Assembly (NCBI GenBank): GCA_949592205.1
Contig: CATIUR010000005.1
Span: 129,165,277-129,229,276 of the forward strand
DNA length: 64,000 nucleotides
Direction: 5' to 3'
Source: Helichrysum umbraculigerum
Taxonomy: Eukaryota > Streptophyta > Magnoliopsida > Asterales > Asteraceae
Of the stretch, positions 11,124 through 21,909 are shown one piece after another. The translations under genes and the position numbers were made by a program. The notes beneath the pieces are model-generated. The model did no database searches, was not told the origin of the DNA, and saw nothing but the letters and a program-made list of their open reading frames with translations. Each line of letters begins with the position of its first letter. Positions within the stretch are counted from its first letter, which is position 1.

Positions 11124-12028
11124 TGTAACACCCCGCAAATTTAAACGCGATTATTAACGTTAACCACTTGCATTGTTAGGCTAATTCTCTACTTGAGTGA
11201 ATTCACAACACGTTTTAGAGGTAAGTCTAGCAAAGCCCAACTAGATAATACGCGTAGTATTACGTTTTCGTAATTAGTTGTAATTACATACTGAACGATC
11301 TGAAAACAAACGCGATAAAAATATACGACTGCTGGTGAACAAAATTATTTAATAAAACGAAATTATTAAATAACGTCGTAAAACAATTAAATATTATGTC
11401 GATAATATTTACATATCATTTTATAACGCAAAACGTTAACTTGTATAATTAAAATAAAACAAAGTTTAAAAATTTTATAACTTAACTTAAATTATTTCAC
11501 AAAAAGATCCTAATTAAAAATATAATGAAATGTGTCATTAAAAATATATATTAGTTAAAATAATGTAACATTTAACGATCGAGTAAACAAATACGGAGTA
11601 CAAACACGGAGACGGAAAATGGGGAACAAAACCCCATCCACCTCCTCCTTTTTCTTTCATTTTCACCATTAACACTCTCTCTCTTCTTTTCCTTTTTCTC
11701 TCATTTCTCTCACTAAAAACCACACAAAATCCCTAAAAACTACACCAAAAACGCATTGGATCATCACCCTCCTTTGGAATAAAACGACCACGGTAACACG
11801 ATCTACATTTCTACCTTCTCGGATTTCTAATCCGACACTCGTAAGTTTCCGACAAATCCCGTAAATTCTTAGATTTTGAAGTTTTAGTTAATAGTTAATG
11901 TTTAACATACTTGGTTATAACCTAAACAACAAAGAAAACACGATTTTATAGCTTAAAAATACGTTTGGATTGGGTTTTTGGCCGGAAAAATCGCGACAGT
12001 CGCTGTTTCTGTCTGAGTGTTCATCTAT

Positions 12029-12266
12029 GCGACACAACGATTGTGTCGCATAGTGTGTCGCAGAAACCATACGACACAACGATTGTGTCGTACCGAATCA
12101 TCTTACGTCGTATTTATGCGACACAACGATTATGTCGCACCTTATGTCGCAAAACCCATGCGACGTAACGCTTTATGTCGCTGTTGACTCAGCACCTCGA
12201 ATCTCTGCGACACAACTCTTGTGTCGCAGAATTGTGTCGCACCATGCGACACAACCATTGTGTCGC
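12029..12266. repeat. Palindromic word array GCGACACAA/TTGTGTCGC (E3 5' LTR)
   Basis: Several 21-bp inverted pairs, 9-bp arms with 3-nt centres (CGA, CTC, CCA). The outer GCGAC is constant, while the inner bases sometimes vary to GCGACGTAA or GCGACATAA. The copy in the 3' LTR is at 16791-17028. Confidence 0.88.
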
Positions 12267-12869
12267 ATAAAACATAAACCTTACAAACTATATTCACACT
12301 AAGTGTCGAACTTAACCGATAACAAATACTTACATACAATGCTATATGTGAATTTTACAAACATTACAAACACGCTATTTTATTGAAATGATGATTTCAA
12401 ACTATCACCAACGAGTCGTATACATTTTCACAAACAACGAAATACAAACGTAGACGTTTAACAAACACTTTGGACATAACTGGGTTGTACAAACACTAGC
12501 ATGGATGATTAGATTAGACATCCACAATACTTATTAAATCTCGTGCGTTTAGGACGTTAGGAGATTTCGGACTGTACTTGGGCTTAGGTTTGCTAGCACT
12601 AACACAACTACTTAACTCAACAGGTGAGTTCACAGCCCCTACTTTTACTGTTTTAACTACTTTGAACAGGGGTGGAAAACATAGTCAAACACTTTTATAC
12701 AAACATGGTTGTATACTATTTTACTCAAACAAGTGGAGTACATTGAACTGGTAAACTGATAAACAAACTGACGATTACAGCATAAACTACCAACGCTGTA
12801 AACACATAAATATGTTTTGAGAACGCTGGAGGATAACCAGCAACACTTTATATAACGGACTGGGTAACT

Positions 12870-13141
12870 AAAAGTCCCTACTGACATGGGCACTAGATCC
12901 CACTAACACGGATCTACTATTGGTATTACACTATTGAAAAGTCCCTACTGACATGGGCAACATTACTGAGAAGTCCCTTCTGACATGGGCACAAACTATT
13001 GAAAAGTCCCTACTGACATGGGCATCGACTGTTGAAAAGTCCTTTCTGACATGGGCACTAGATCCTGCGAACATGGGTCTACTATTGTTATTAAACTGAT
13101 GGAAAGTCCCTTCTGACATGGGCACCGGGTTCCTACTGACA
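12870..13141. repeat. Tandem repeat AAGTCCCTNCTGACATGGGCA (E3 LTR)
   Basis: About six imperfect units of 22 bp core separated by 10-20 bp variable spacers. The same array is in the 3' LTR at 17632-17903. The minus strand gives a spurious HVRRDFS-like repeat ORF. Confidence 0.85.
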
Positions 13142-13838
13142 TGGTCCCACTAAACGATTAGGATACTGACATTCCTACTATTAACTGATAGGATACCTAC
13201 ATTCCTACTATAACTTGAACTATACTTTTGGGCAACATCCCAACGAAACATATCTACGAGTAGGATACGTATATTCCTACAGAACATACTTGAAAATAGG
13301 ATACGGATTTCCTACAACTACTAGGATACGGACTTTCCTACAAACAACTACTTGGAAACGTATTTGGTTTTACAAATTACACATTTGGGTGACATCCCAA
13401 CGATACTATATAAACAACAAGTGGGTTATCAACTGTACTTGCAAACATAAAACCTGTGAATTCACTCAACCTAGTTGTTGACTTTTACTATGTTTTTCAG
13501 GGAATTAGCTGCGCATATAAGAATCGCCAACACACATGGAGAATTAGGCGACCCGTGAAGTTTAGGATGCCAACTTTTGGAAATACATGGATTTCTTTAG
13601 TATAACTGAAATGTTTTAGTCATATTTCAGAAATCTACTTTTGTAAACTTATTACTTTTAACTTGTACGATTCGATGAATCGTAAACTTTGTAATTAATA
13701 CTTTTGGCATCTTAATATATTATGTTCTGTTGTAATCATAAGCTCTGATACGTATGCATGTTTTATTATTGTGGCACCCCGTACTTAATCCAAATGCTTC
13801 CGCTAAACAAAATAGACGAATTTGGGGGTGTTACAGAT

Positions 13839-13850
13839 TGGTATCAGAGC
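13839..13850 (+). promoter_or_regulatory. Primer-binding site, tRNA-Met type (E3)
   Basis: TGGTATCAGAGC, complementary to the 3' end of initiator tRNA-Met, lies three bases after the LTR end at 13835. The stretch 13851-14272 is leader with no recognised gene. Confidence 0.9.
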
Positions 13851-14272
13851 CAATGGTTATAGCGAACTAGGAAACTTTAGGTGGCTTATAGACCTAGAGA
13901 CCTAGACTATAGCCTTGGCTAGAACGCACGTGCATACACACATTTGCATACGTCTAACTATCGTTACGATACCTCGATACGCGTGAACTGTTCACCACAT
14001 TCGACTCGTTCATTGTACTCAGATCTCATGTGAACTGGATCGTGTTAAACGGTTGATGAAAAGAAGTATGTATTTAGCATCATATAATGACGTCTGGCCA
14101 ACGTGATTATATTATACTAAGTACATATGGGTGTTTCATAGTCGTGAGACACGTGATGAGGATCTTGTCATTTCTCCTTAAATACTCGATAACTGAACTA
14201 TGTGAGATTTTTATCCTTCACATCCCTTTCATTGGCATTGACTTCTGCATTCCTTCCTCGCAGAACGTCAGC

Positions 14273-15598
14273 ATGCCGCCTAAACAAAGAAAGACTCGAA
14301 ATAGTCAACAAAATGATCCTCCTCCACCTCCGCCTCCGGAAACAACCGAGCAAATAATCGAACGCCGCGTGGCTGAAGCTATCGCTCAATACGAGGCTAG
14401 CCGAAATCGTGAAAACCTAGCCAACAATAGCGGAGCCACCCCAGTTAACAGCGAAACACCAACGAATACCCAGCAGGGGTGTTCATACAAAACATTTCAA
14501 GCCTGCAAACCGAGTACCTTCACCGGGACTGAAGGGGCCATTGGCCTAGTCCACTGGATTGAGAAAACGGAGTCAGTGATCGACATCAGCGACTGCGCCG
14601 CTGACAAAATGGTAAAGTACGCCACCTGTACCCTAGCTGACAAAGCGTTGACTTGGTGGAACGCTCAAATTGAAATCCTCGGTCGTACAACCGCTTACTC
14701 CATCACTTGGGAAACCCTAAAAAGAATGATGATGGAAGAGTTTTGCTCCCAGAGTGAGCAACAGAAACTGGAAACCGAGCTATGGAACATTCAAATGGTC
14801 GGTGCCGACATCACTGGATACACAACCCGGTTTCAAGAACTGGCACGTTTGGTACCTCACATGGTGACACCCGAAAGCAAACGCATTGAGCGTTACAACA
14901 GGGGTTTGGCCCCACAAATCCGAGGCATGGTTATGTCTTCCAAACCCGCCACTTTTAGGAGCGCATTTGACCTGGCTCAAAGCTTGATCGACGACGCGGT
15001 CTTGATTGGAACCCTGAAGGCTACCACAGGGAAAACTGAACCTACCCGTACTGATGCGGGCGAATCTGGAACCCACAAACGAAAGTGGAACAACGATGGT
15101 AACGACCGTCAGGGTCAACAAAACAGAAACCCGGGGAACGCTCGAGCTTACGCCACAATCACCAACCCCGAACCAAAAACATATCAAGAAAAAAGGCCTA
15201 AATGTGGAAAGTGTGAAAAACACCACGAAGGGGATTGTTTCTTCTGTGGTAACTGCAACCGATTTGGACACAGAACCGAAGCTTGTAGAACTCACCCCAC
15301 GAACAACGAACAACGAAACACTGGCTGTTTCCGATGTGGCGACCCGGGACACTACCGAAATCAGTGCCCCCAACTCAATAACGCCAACAACAATCAGAAT
15401 AACAACAACCAGAACAACCCCGGGAACAACAATCACAACAACAACAACCGCATCGCAACCATCCCACCGGGTCGTAGCCGCGCATACATCCTCCGTGCAC
15501 CGAAACGGTTGCGGACCTCGGCTAGCACGGTATGTCCTAACAGCTGTTGCTACGATTTTCTTTTATTCGAATGCCGATTCGAACATAACGCTTGGTAA
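14273..15598 (+). CDS. gag: E3 gag polyprotein (Ty3/gypsy type)
   Basis: 441 aa from the ATG at 14273. The frame is open 62 codons further upstream, but this Met starts the usual MPPK gag beginning and follows a splice-acceptor-like GCAG. A Pro-rich N-terminus leads into the retrotransposon gag core (about residues 80-230: TFTGTEGAIGLVHWIEK, ALTWWN, EFCSQSEQQKLETELW, GYTTRFQELARLVPHMV). Near residues 310-380 are a Cys/His-rich stretch (CGKCEKHHEGDCFFCGNCNRFGH) and a classic CCHC knuckle CFRCGDPGHYRNQC, followed by an Asn-rich tail. The frame ends just after a degraded protease start. It would form the virus-like particle and package RNA. No pol follows, so the element needs a helper. Confidence 0.85.
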   Translation: MPPKQRKTRNSQQNDPPPPPPPETTEQIIERRVAEAIAQYEASRNRENLANNSGATPVNSETPTNTQQGCSYKTFQACKPSTFTGTEGAIGLVHWIEKTESVIDISDCAADKMVKYATCTLADKALTWWNAQIEILGRTTAYSITWETLKRMMMEEFCSQSEQQKLETELWNIQMVGADITGYTTRFQELARLVPHMVTPESKRIERYNRGLAPQIRGMVMSSKPATFRSAFDLAQSLIDDAVLIGTLKATTGKTEPTRTDAGESGTHKRKWNNDGNDRQGQQNRNPGNARAYATITNPEPKTYQEKRPKCGKCEKHHEGDCFFCGNCNRFGHRTEACRTHPTNNEQRNTGCFRCGDPGHYRNQCPQLNNANNNQNNNNQNNPGNNNHNNNNRIATIPPGRSRAYILRAPKRLRTSASTVCPNSCCYDFLLFECRFEHNAW

Positions 15599-15885
15599 TC
15601 TTTGACCACGAAACGAAACACACAACTTATTGAACTACGCCACGAGCAGATTTAAACTGTTTGAACTTTCATGGCAACTTAGAACGCCACATAGACTACT
15701 ACTACTGCCGAAACATACTAAACTATACCGCGAGTATACTAAATCGTTAAAACTTTTCTGGCAACAATTGAGCGCCACACAAATTGGTATTATTATTGAC
15801 GACATGACTTTTCGGAGAACATACGCCGCGGGCGATCCGACTTGATTTTAAATCTCGGGACGAGATTTCTCTAACATGGTGAGAA
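15599..15885 (+). pseudogene. E3 pol remnant and polypurine tract
   Basis: Fewer than 300 bp separate the end of gag from the 3' LTR. The end of the gag frame and the overlapping frame at 15500-15605 contain a scrambled trace of the start of the protease. RT, RNase H and integrase are gone. The last bases before the LTR read CTCTAACATGGTGAGAA, a weak polypurine tract. This makes E3 a gag-only (TR-GAG-like) element. Confidence 0.65.
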
Positions 15886-18380
15886 TGTAACACCCCGCAA
15901 ATTTAAACGCGATTATTAACGTTAACCACTTGCATTGTTAGGCTAATTCTCTACTTGAGTGAATTCACAACACGTTTTAGAGGTAAGTCTAGCAAAGCCC
16001 AACTAGATAATACGCGTAGTATTACGTTTTCGTAATTAGTTGTAATTACGTACTGAACGATCTGAAAACAAACGCGATAAAAATATACGACTGCTGGTGA
16101 ACAAAATTATTTAATAAAACGAAATTATTAAATAACGTCGTAAAACAATTAAATATTATGTCGATAATATTTACATATCATTTTATAACGCAAAACGTTA
16201 ACTTGTATAATTAAAATAAAACAAAGTTTAAAAATTTTATAACTTAACTTAAATTATTTCACAAAAAGATCCTAATTAAAAATATAATGAAATGTGTCAT
16301 TAAAAATATATATTAGTTGAAATAATGTAACATTTAACGATCGAGTAAACAAACACGGAGTACAAACACGGAGACGGAAAATGGGGAACAAAACCCCATC
16401 CACCTCCTCCTATTTCTTTCATTTTCACCATTAACACTCTCTCTCTTCTTTTCCTTTTTCTCTCATTTCTCTCACTAAAAACCACACAAAATCCCTAAAA
16501 ACTACACCAAAAACGCATTGGATCATCACCCTCCTTTGGAATAAAACGACCACGGTAACACGATCTACATTTCTACCTTCTCGGATTTCTAATCCGACAC
16601 TCGTAAGTTTCCGACAAATCCCGTAAATTCTTAGATTTTGAAGTTTTAGTTAATAGTTAATGTTTAACATACTTGGTTATAACCTAAACAACAAAGAAAA
16701 CACGATTTTATAGCTTAAAAATACGTTTAGATTGGGTTTTTGGCCGGAAAAATCGCGACAGTCGCTGTTTTTGTCTGAGTGTTCATTAATGCGACACAAC
16801 GATTGTGTCGCATACTGTGTCGTAGAAACCATACGACACAACGATTGTGTCGTACCGAATCATCTTACGTCGTATTTATGCGACACAACGATTATGTCGC
16901 ACCTTATGTCGCAAAACCCATGCGACGCAACGCTTTATGTCGTTGTTGACTCAGCACCTCGAATCTCTGCGACACAACTCTTGTGTCGCAGAATTGTGTC
17001 GCACCATGCGACACAACCATTGTGTCGCATAAAACAGAAATTTTACAAACTATTTTCACACTAAGTGTCGAACTTAACCGATAACAAATACTTACATACA
17101 ATGCTATATGTGAATTTTACAAACATTACAAACACGCTATTTTATTGAAATGATGATTTCAAACTATCACCAACGAGTTGTATACATTTTCACAAACAAC
17201 GAAATACAAACGTAGACATTTAACAAACACTTTGGACATAACTGGGTTGTACAAACACTAGCATGGATGATTAGCTTAGACATCCACAATACTTATTAAA
17301 TCTCGTGCGTTTAGGACGTTAGGAGATTTCGGACTGTACTTGGGCTTAGGTTTGCTAGCACTCGCACAACTACTTAACTCAACAGGTGAGTTCACAGCCC
17401 CTACTTTTACTGTTTTAACTACTTTGAACAGGGGTGGAAAACATAGTCAAACACTTTTAAACAAACATGGTTGTATACTATTTTACTCAAACAAGTGGAG
17501 TACATTGAACTGGTAAACTGATAAACAAACTGACGATTACATCATAAACTACCAACGCTGTAAACACATAAATATGTTTTGAGAACGCTGGAGGATAACC
17601 AGCAACACTTTATATAACGGACTGGGTAACTAAAAGTCCCTACTGACATGGGCACTAAATCCCACTAACACGGATCTACTATTGGTATTACACTATTGAA
17701 AAGTCCCTACTGACATGGGCAACATTACTGAGAAGTCCCTTCTGACATGGGCACAAACTATTGAAAAGTCCCTACTGACATGGGCATCGACTGTTGAAAA
17801 GTCCTTTCTGACATGGGCACTAGATCCTGCGAACATGGGTCTACTATTGTTATTAAACTGATGGAAAGTCCCTTCTGACATGGGCACCGGGTTCCTACTG
17901 AGATGGTCCCACTAAACGATTAGGATACTGACATTCCTACGATTAACTGATAGGATACCTACATTCCTACTATAACTTGAACTATACTTTTGGGCAGCAT
18001 CCCAACGAAACATATCTACGAGTAGGATACGTATATTCCTACTGAACATTCTTGAAAATAGGATACGGATTTCCTACAACTATTAGGATACGAACTTTCC
18101 TATAAACAACTACTTGGAAACGTATTTGGTTTTACAAATTACACATTTGGGTGACATCCCAACGATACTGTATAAACAACAAGTGGGTTATCAACTGTAC
18201 TTGCAAACATAAAACCTGTGAATTCACTCAACCTAGTTGTTGACTTTTACTATGTTTTTCAGGGAATTAGCTGCGCATATAAGAATCGCCAACACACATG
18301 GAGAATTAGGCGACCCGTGAAGTTTAGGATGCCAACTTTTGGAAACACATGGATTTCTTTAGTATAACTGAAATGTTTTA
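15886..18380 (+). repeat. E3 3' LTR, first part (split by E4)
   Basis: Begins TGTAACACCCCGC and matches 11124-13621 almost base for base, with scattered substitutions. It contains the same arrays (16791-17028; 17632-17903) and donor CAG|GTGAGT at 17383-17391. It stops at TTTTA (18376-18380), the target-site duplication of E4, and resumes at 28845. Confidence 0.9.
16791..17028. repeat. Palindromic word array GCGACACAA/TTGTGTCGC (E3 3' LTR)
   Basis: Counterpart of 12029-12266, with a few substitutions that affect single arms. For example, one outer GTCGCAGA half-site has become GTCGTAGA. Confidence 0.85.
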
Positions 18381-18790
18381 TGTTTGTCCCTTACTTAAGA
18401 TCTAGAACGAACCGAGTCAATCCAATCGATGGCGGAAACAACGATTAGATTATCAAACAAACACACGAACAATCAACACGCAATGAATATCAAACGAAAC
18501 GTATTATATTCAATAATATTCGGTCAGATTACAGAGATTTCGACTGATTATGTTTAGGGTTTTGTCAACCCTAAAACAGAAAACGTAAAACGTTTTTATA
18601 CAAAGTTTGGCACCTGCGACGTCGCACGCTACGTCGCAGGCCCAAGCCCATGCGACGTCTGCTACGTCGCAGGCCCAATACCTGACGTCGCACCTGCGAC
18701 GTAGTGCGCTACGTCGCATGAGTCAGAATTACAAAACTAAATACAAACTACGAGCTAGACCAACTGACAGACACTAAACATGTACTAACA
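18381..18790 (-). repeat. E4 3' LTR (410 bp)
   Basis: Plus-strand TGTTTGTCCC to TACTAACA. On the minus strand the palindromic array (18616-18718) is followed within about 16 bp by a TATA box TATAAAAACG (18591-18600), so the array is in U3 directly upstream of the core promoter. Confidence 0.92.
18616..18718. repeat. Palindromic word array GCGACGTA/TACGTCGC (E4 3' LTR)
   Basis: Multiple GCGACGT and ACGTCGC half-sites arranged as inverted pairs, separated by GGCCCAA-containing spacers. The identical array is in the 5' LTR at 27120-27222. Confidence 0.9.
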
Positions 18791-18830
18791 AACTCCCCCG
18801 TGTCTTCAGCTTGGTCTTCAAAAATCTTCT

Positions 18831-21521
18831 TTAAACCCAGCCCGCAGGAAACTGGCCGTCGGCATGAATTCCATTAGCTACGCAAACAGTAACAACATTG
18901 TAAAACTGCTGTGCTAATCGTCTGTTGAATTCATTCTTCTGACCAACTCGAATCCGATTATCATAGAGTTTTCTTAAATCTTTTTCATGAAAATTAATTA
19001 AACTCATCGGATCGTACAGCCTAAACGTTGCTTGCTTCAAATTCCATATACCTCCAACTTCTGGCCACGGTTCAGAATCTGGAACGAAAGTGATAACCGC
19101 TTCGCCAGTCTGCGGATCAAGTTCCCATTTCACAAGTCTTCTCAGAAAATAATAAGGAACTGATTCCAGAGGTATCTCAGTCAAACATTTAGCCGGCGAA
19201 TAGTGAACTTTAACCAAAGGCTTCCTGGTGACTGGATCAATCTTTTTCTTCCATGTATACCGAGTTCCCAACGTCGGCTTCAATTTCGAATAAGTCTTCG
19301 ATAGTACTTCCCGACGTAGACATCTTTGAATGAACTCAGCATAATCATTCTCGAAAGGATTAATCAACTTAAGCTGAGCTAATCGATTAATCTCTCCTTT
19401 TGGCAACGTGCTCAATCTATCAAAGCGCATTCTAAAATACTGAACTCCATCTTCTCTCTTTATCATAAACAGATTCCTTTGACACTTCCAGCTTTTAATT
19501 ACACCGGTATAATTCCGACTAACCCGGTACACCTGACATTTCACTGGAATAGGAACTGGATTTCGTCCCTTAGGCCACCATTTCTTGTTTCTCTCTCTCT
19601 TTTCTTCAGCAGTTAATTTCTTTGCTGCTGAGTCCGGTGCCTGTGTCTCTGAAACTGGAGTTGCAGCAGAACTTGATTCTCCATGTTGAGCTTTATCAGG
19701 ACTCTCGTCTTCACTTGAATCAGATTCAATAATTGGTGCACCATCATAAGTTTCCCCAGATTGTACATCATCATATGTTTCATCTTCGTTCAACTGCTCT
19801 TCTTCAATCGAGACATCCTCGTTCATCTCAAACACATTCTCTGTTTCTTCCTCAGAGCCAACTCCACTGGCCATCCTTTGAATAAATGATAAGTCAGCAA
19901 ATGAGTAATCAACTGCCAGTGGTCTCGGTTGCCCTGGAATATCATCAACAGAAAAGTAATCCAAAACAGAAATATTTTCATTAATATTTTCAATTACAGG
20001 GTTGGGATTTACAGACGCAGGTTCACTTGACTCTAAAGTGGGTATCCCAGACCCAGACTCCCCCGAGGCAAGTAACCTGCCTTCCAAAACATTAACCCTA
20101 TTCTTCGTTTCCTCAAGCTCTTTAGATTGAACCTCGATCAAAGCAGCTTGTTCAGCAATCTTCTCATCCTGAGCCTCCAGCTTTTGCTTCATCAGCTGCA
20201 TATCTTCCATTATCTTTTGCATGAAAGCTGGAGTCGGTTGAATCTCAAAAGTATCCTGCTGCTGTGGATTGACTGGAGCTCGTGTTGACGAAGAACGACG
20301 AACACGACGTCTCGGTTGATAAGTCTCATCAGCAGGATCATCACCATCACGTGTACGCTTTCCCGTATCTCGTGGAGGCACATACTTGCGTCCTTGTCTG
20401 ATTCGACGCTTAATCCGCAGATATCTGAATGAATCTGAAAGCCTGATACGTTCCATCTCAGAGGGATGCGGAACAGTACCATCAGAATGCTCAGGCGTCG
20501 GACCCCCATCCTGAGGTCCTACAATCGCAATATCTTCAGAATCGGAATCCTCAACCGTATCATGCGATGCTGGATTGTCCGAATCCACATGCCCGAACTG
20601 CTCAATGTTCTCCAAAAGGGCTTCCACGTTCTCCCCCGCAGCTTGAGCAGGAATGTTCTCCCCCGCAGCTTGAACTGGAATGTTCACAAACGGTTGCTGC
20701 GGTTGCTGAGGTGCTGGAACATCCATATACTGAGGATCTGGGGGCGGTACATAATTCTCGTCCACAATTGCACCAAATAAGGGAACATCCGTTGCTGCCG
20801 CAACCCCTTTCTCAAAACTTGCACAAATAGTGAAAATCCGACTCATCATCGGTGAAATCTTTAATAGCTGATCGGGATCACCCTGTGCCTGAAGATCTGG
20901 ATGATGACGATTAATGTGCAACTGAACAAAACGTGGATATAAAATCCATTTCTGATCCCCAGCGTTCGCATTATCAACCATAGCCTTGAAGATAAATCCT
21001 GAGAAGTTGAACGGCTTGTTGTATACCAACGCTAACATAGCAGAAGCCAGACTTCGGCTCATACCATCCGTTCCACCTTTCCTATTCCCCAAACAAACGA
21101 TAATCACGTGCATCAGATATCTCCAAACACGCGTGAGATTCGCTTTCCTGTACTGATCGGAGGGAATTCCTGGATATCCTATTCGTTGCATAGCTCCAGT
21201 AACAAAAATATGATCAAAACCGATAGGCATATCCGGCTGATCGTTGAGCTGTAAAAGTTCCCGAATACTCTGTTCTGTAATACTGATCTCCGTACCCAGA
21301 ACGGTAGAGACCAATCGTCTAACTTCGTTTTCAGTAACGACAGTTGCGTTCCTCCAAAATGGGTTGATCAGATTTCCAAAAACCACCGTGGTATCGGAAA
21401 TGACGTGAGATACCCTAGAACGTCTCAAAAATGCAATCATCTGACGATACGGTGCAGCTTTATCAGAAGTGTCAACCAGATAAGCAGTCGTATTGTGACG
21501 AGCTTCAAAAGTCAAAGCCAT
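18831..21521 (-). CDS. E4 ORF3, 896-aa accessory protein in the env-like position
   Basis: I choose the Met at 21521 (MALTFEARHN...). The frame is open 35 codons upstream, but those codons run through the palindromic array, and a strong splice acceptor (pyrimidine tract then TTTTTGCAG) ends two bases before this ATG. Residues about 1-240 form a globular domain resembling the N-terminus of proteins annotated in Asteraceae genomes as longin-like and retroelement-associated (recalled, moderate certainty). Then come a low-complexity acidic region, a Lys/Arg-rich patch, a coiled coil (about residues 440-500, EDMQLMKQKLEAQDEKIAEQ), another acidic region and a conserved-looking basic/aromatic C-terminal domain (about 650-896). 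I see no signal peptide or membrane helix, so it is not an obvious envelope. It is fully open in a recent insertion. Function unknown. Confidence 0.75.
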   Translation of the reverse strand: MALTFEARHNTTAYLVDTSDKAAPYRQMIAFLRRSRVSHVISDTTVVFGNLINPFWRNATVVTENEVRRLVSTVLGTEISITEQSIRELLQLNDQPDMPIGFDHIFVTGAMQRIGYPGIPSDQYRKANLTRVWRYLMHVIIVCLGNRKGGTDGMSRSLASAMLALVYNKPFNFSGFIFKAMVDNANAGDQKWILYPRFVQLHINRHHPDLQAQGDPDQLLKISPMMSRIFTICASFEKGVAAATDVPLFGAIVDENYVPPPDPQYMDVPAPQQPQQPFVNIPVQAAGENIPAQAAGENVEALLENIEQFGHVDSDNPASHDTVEDSDSEDIAIVGPQDGGPTPEHSDGTVPHPSEMERIRLSDSFRYLRIKRRIRQGRKYVPPRDTGKRTRDGDDPADETYQPRRRVRRSSSTRAPVNPQQQDTFEIQPTPAFMQKIMEDMQLMKQKLEAQDEKIAEQAALIEVQSKELEETKNRVNVLEGRLLASGESGSGIPTLESSEPASVNPNPVIENINENISVLDYFSVDDIPGQPRPLAVDYSFADLSFIQRMASGVGSEEETENVFEMNEDVSIEEEQLNEDETYDDVQSGETYDGAPIIESDSSEDESPDKAQHGESSSAATPVSETQAPDSAAKKLTAEEKRERNKKWWPKGRNPVPIPVKCQVYRVSRNYTGVIKSWKCQRNLFMIKREDGVQYFRMRFDRLSTLPKGEINRLAQLKLINPFENDYAEFIQRCLRREVLSKTYSKLKPTLGTRYTWKKKIDPVTRKPLVKVHYSPAKCLTEIPLESVPYYFLRRLVKWELDPQTGEAVITFVPDSEPWPEVGGIWNLKQATFRLYDPMSLINFHEKDLRKLYDNRIRVGQKNEFNRRLAQQFYNVVTVCVANGIHADGQFPAGWV

Positions 21522-21560
21522 ATCTGCAAAAACAGAAACAGATTGCAACTCGAAAAGGGT
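21522..21560 (-). promoter_or_regulatory. Candidate 3' splice site for ORF3 mRNA
   Basis: On the minus strand a branch-point-like GCTAACC is followed about 35 nt later by CTGTTTCTGTTTTTGCAG, with the boundary at 21524/21523, and then AT-ATG of ORF3. This is close to an ideal plant acceptor. It suggests ORF3 is translated from a spliced subgenomic RNA, as retroviral env is. Confidence 0.5.
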
Positions 21561-21613
21561 TAGCAAAAATTTTACATTTTTTGGAAAAACGTTTATCAAA
21601 ATTCCTGGAACTA

Positions 21614-21909
21614 GCGACGTAGCCACGTACGTCGCATGAACACAGAGCGACGTAGAACTGTACGTCGCCTAAAATCAAAATAAATTGAAAAGCGACGTAA
21701 GCCCGTACGTCGCATAAAAGTCGAGCGACGTAAAGGGGGACGTCGCATTTTGCAATTTATGTGAATTTAATCACATTAATTAAAATAGCGACGTAGAGTG
21801 CTACGTCGCATCGGACGTCGCATAAAAGGCGACGTAGGAAAGGGCGACGTAGGAATTAATTAATTGCTAATTAGAGCGACGTAGTCGACTACGTCGCATC
21901 GTACGTCGC
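21614..21909. repeat. Palindromic word array GCGACGTA/TACGTCGC upstream of ORF3
   Basis: At least six units with 8-bp arms and usually a 6-nt centre (for example centres GCCACG, GAACTG, AGCCCG, GAGTGC, GTCGAC), in otherwise AT-rich DNA. Confidence 0.9.

Larger units (their letters stand above)
11124..13835 (+). repeat. E3 5' LTR (2.7 kb)
   Basis: Begins TGTAACACCCCGC and ends GGGGGTGTTACA. A PBS follows at 13839. It pairs with 15886-18380 plus 28845-29066. In order it contains an AT-rich U3 start, a conserved block GTAAGTTTCCGACAAATCCC (11841-11860), the GCGACACAA/TTGTGTCGC array (12029-12266), a consensus splice donor CAG|GTGAGT (12621-12629), a repeat cluster AAGTCCCT..GACATGGGCA (12870-13141) and a second cluster of GGATAC..ATTCCTAC units (about 13157-13350). 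No gene is seen. Confidence 0.88.
12624..14263 (+). other. Candidate leader intron of E3
   Basis: The donor CAG|GTGAGT at 12621-12629 is a perfect plant 5' splice site. The acceptor, a pyrimidine-rich stretch ending TCCTCGCAG at 14263, lies nine bases before the gag ATG. Splicing would remove U5, the PBS and upstream ATGs from the translated mRNA, while unspliced RNA would stay competent as genome. This is a prediction from motifs only. Confidence 0.4.

Noticed and set aside
11841..11848. GTAAGTTT block, conserved in E2, E3, E7 and E9 at about 710-750 bp into the LTR, as the leader splice donor
   Set aside because: In E7 it lies upstream of the TATA box at 37361, so it would not be in the main transcript. 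The downstream CAG|GTGAGT is the better candidate. The block may still be regulatory.
14780..15436. Long antisense ORF (218 aa) opposite E3 gag, and similar antisense ORFs opposite E7 gag at 40264-40653
   Set aside because: Shadows caused by the Asn/Thr-rich composition of gag. No domain or start context.
18831..21521. Calling ORF3 an envelope protein
   Set aside because: No signal peptide, transmembrane helix or glycoprotein-like Cys pattern is visible. Only the position resembles env.
21522..21626. Longer ORF3 starting at 21626
   Set aside because: The extra 35 codons overlap the palindromic array. The Met at 21521 follows a splice acceptor and begins the domain that looks conserved.
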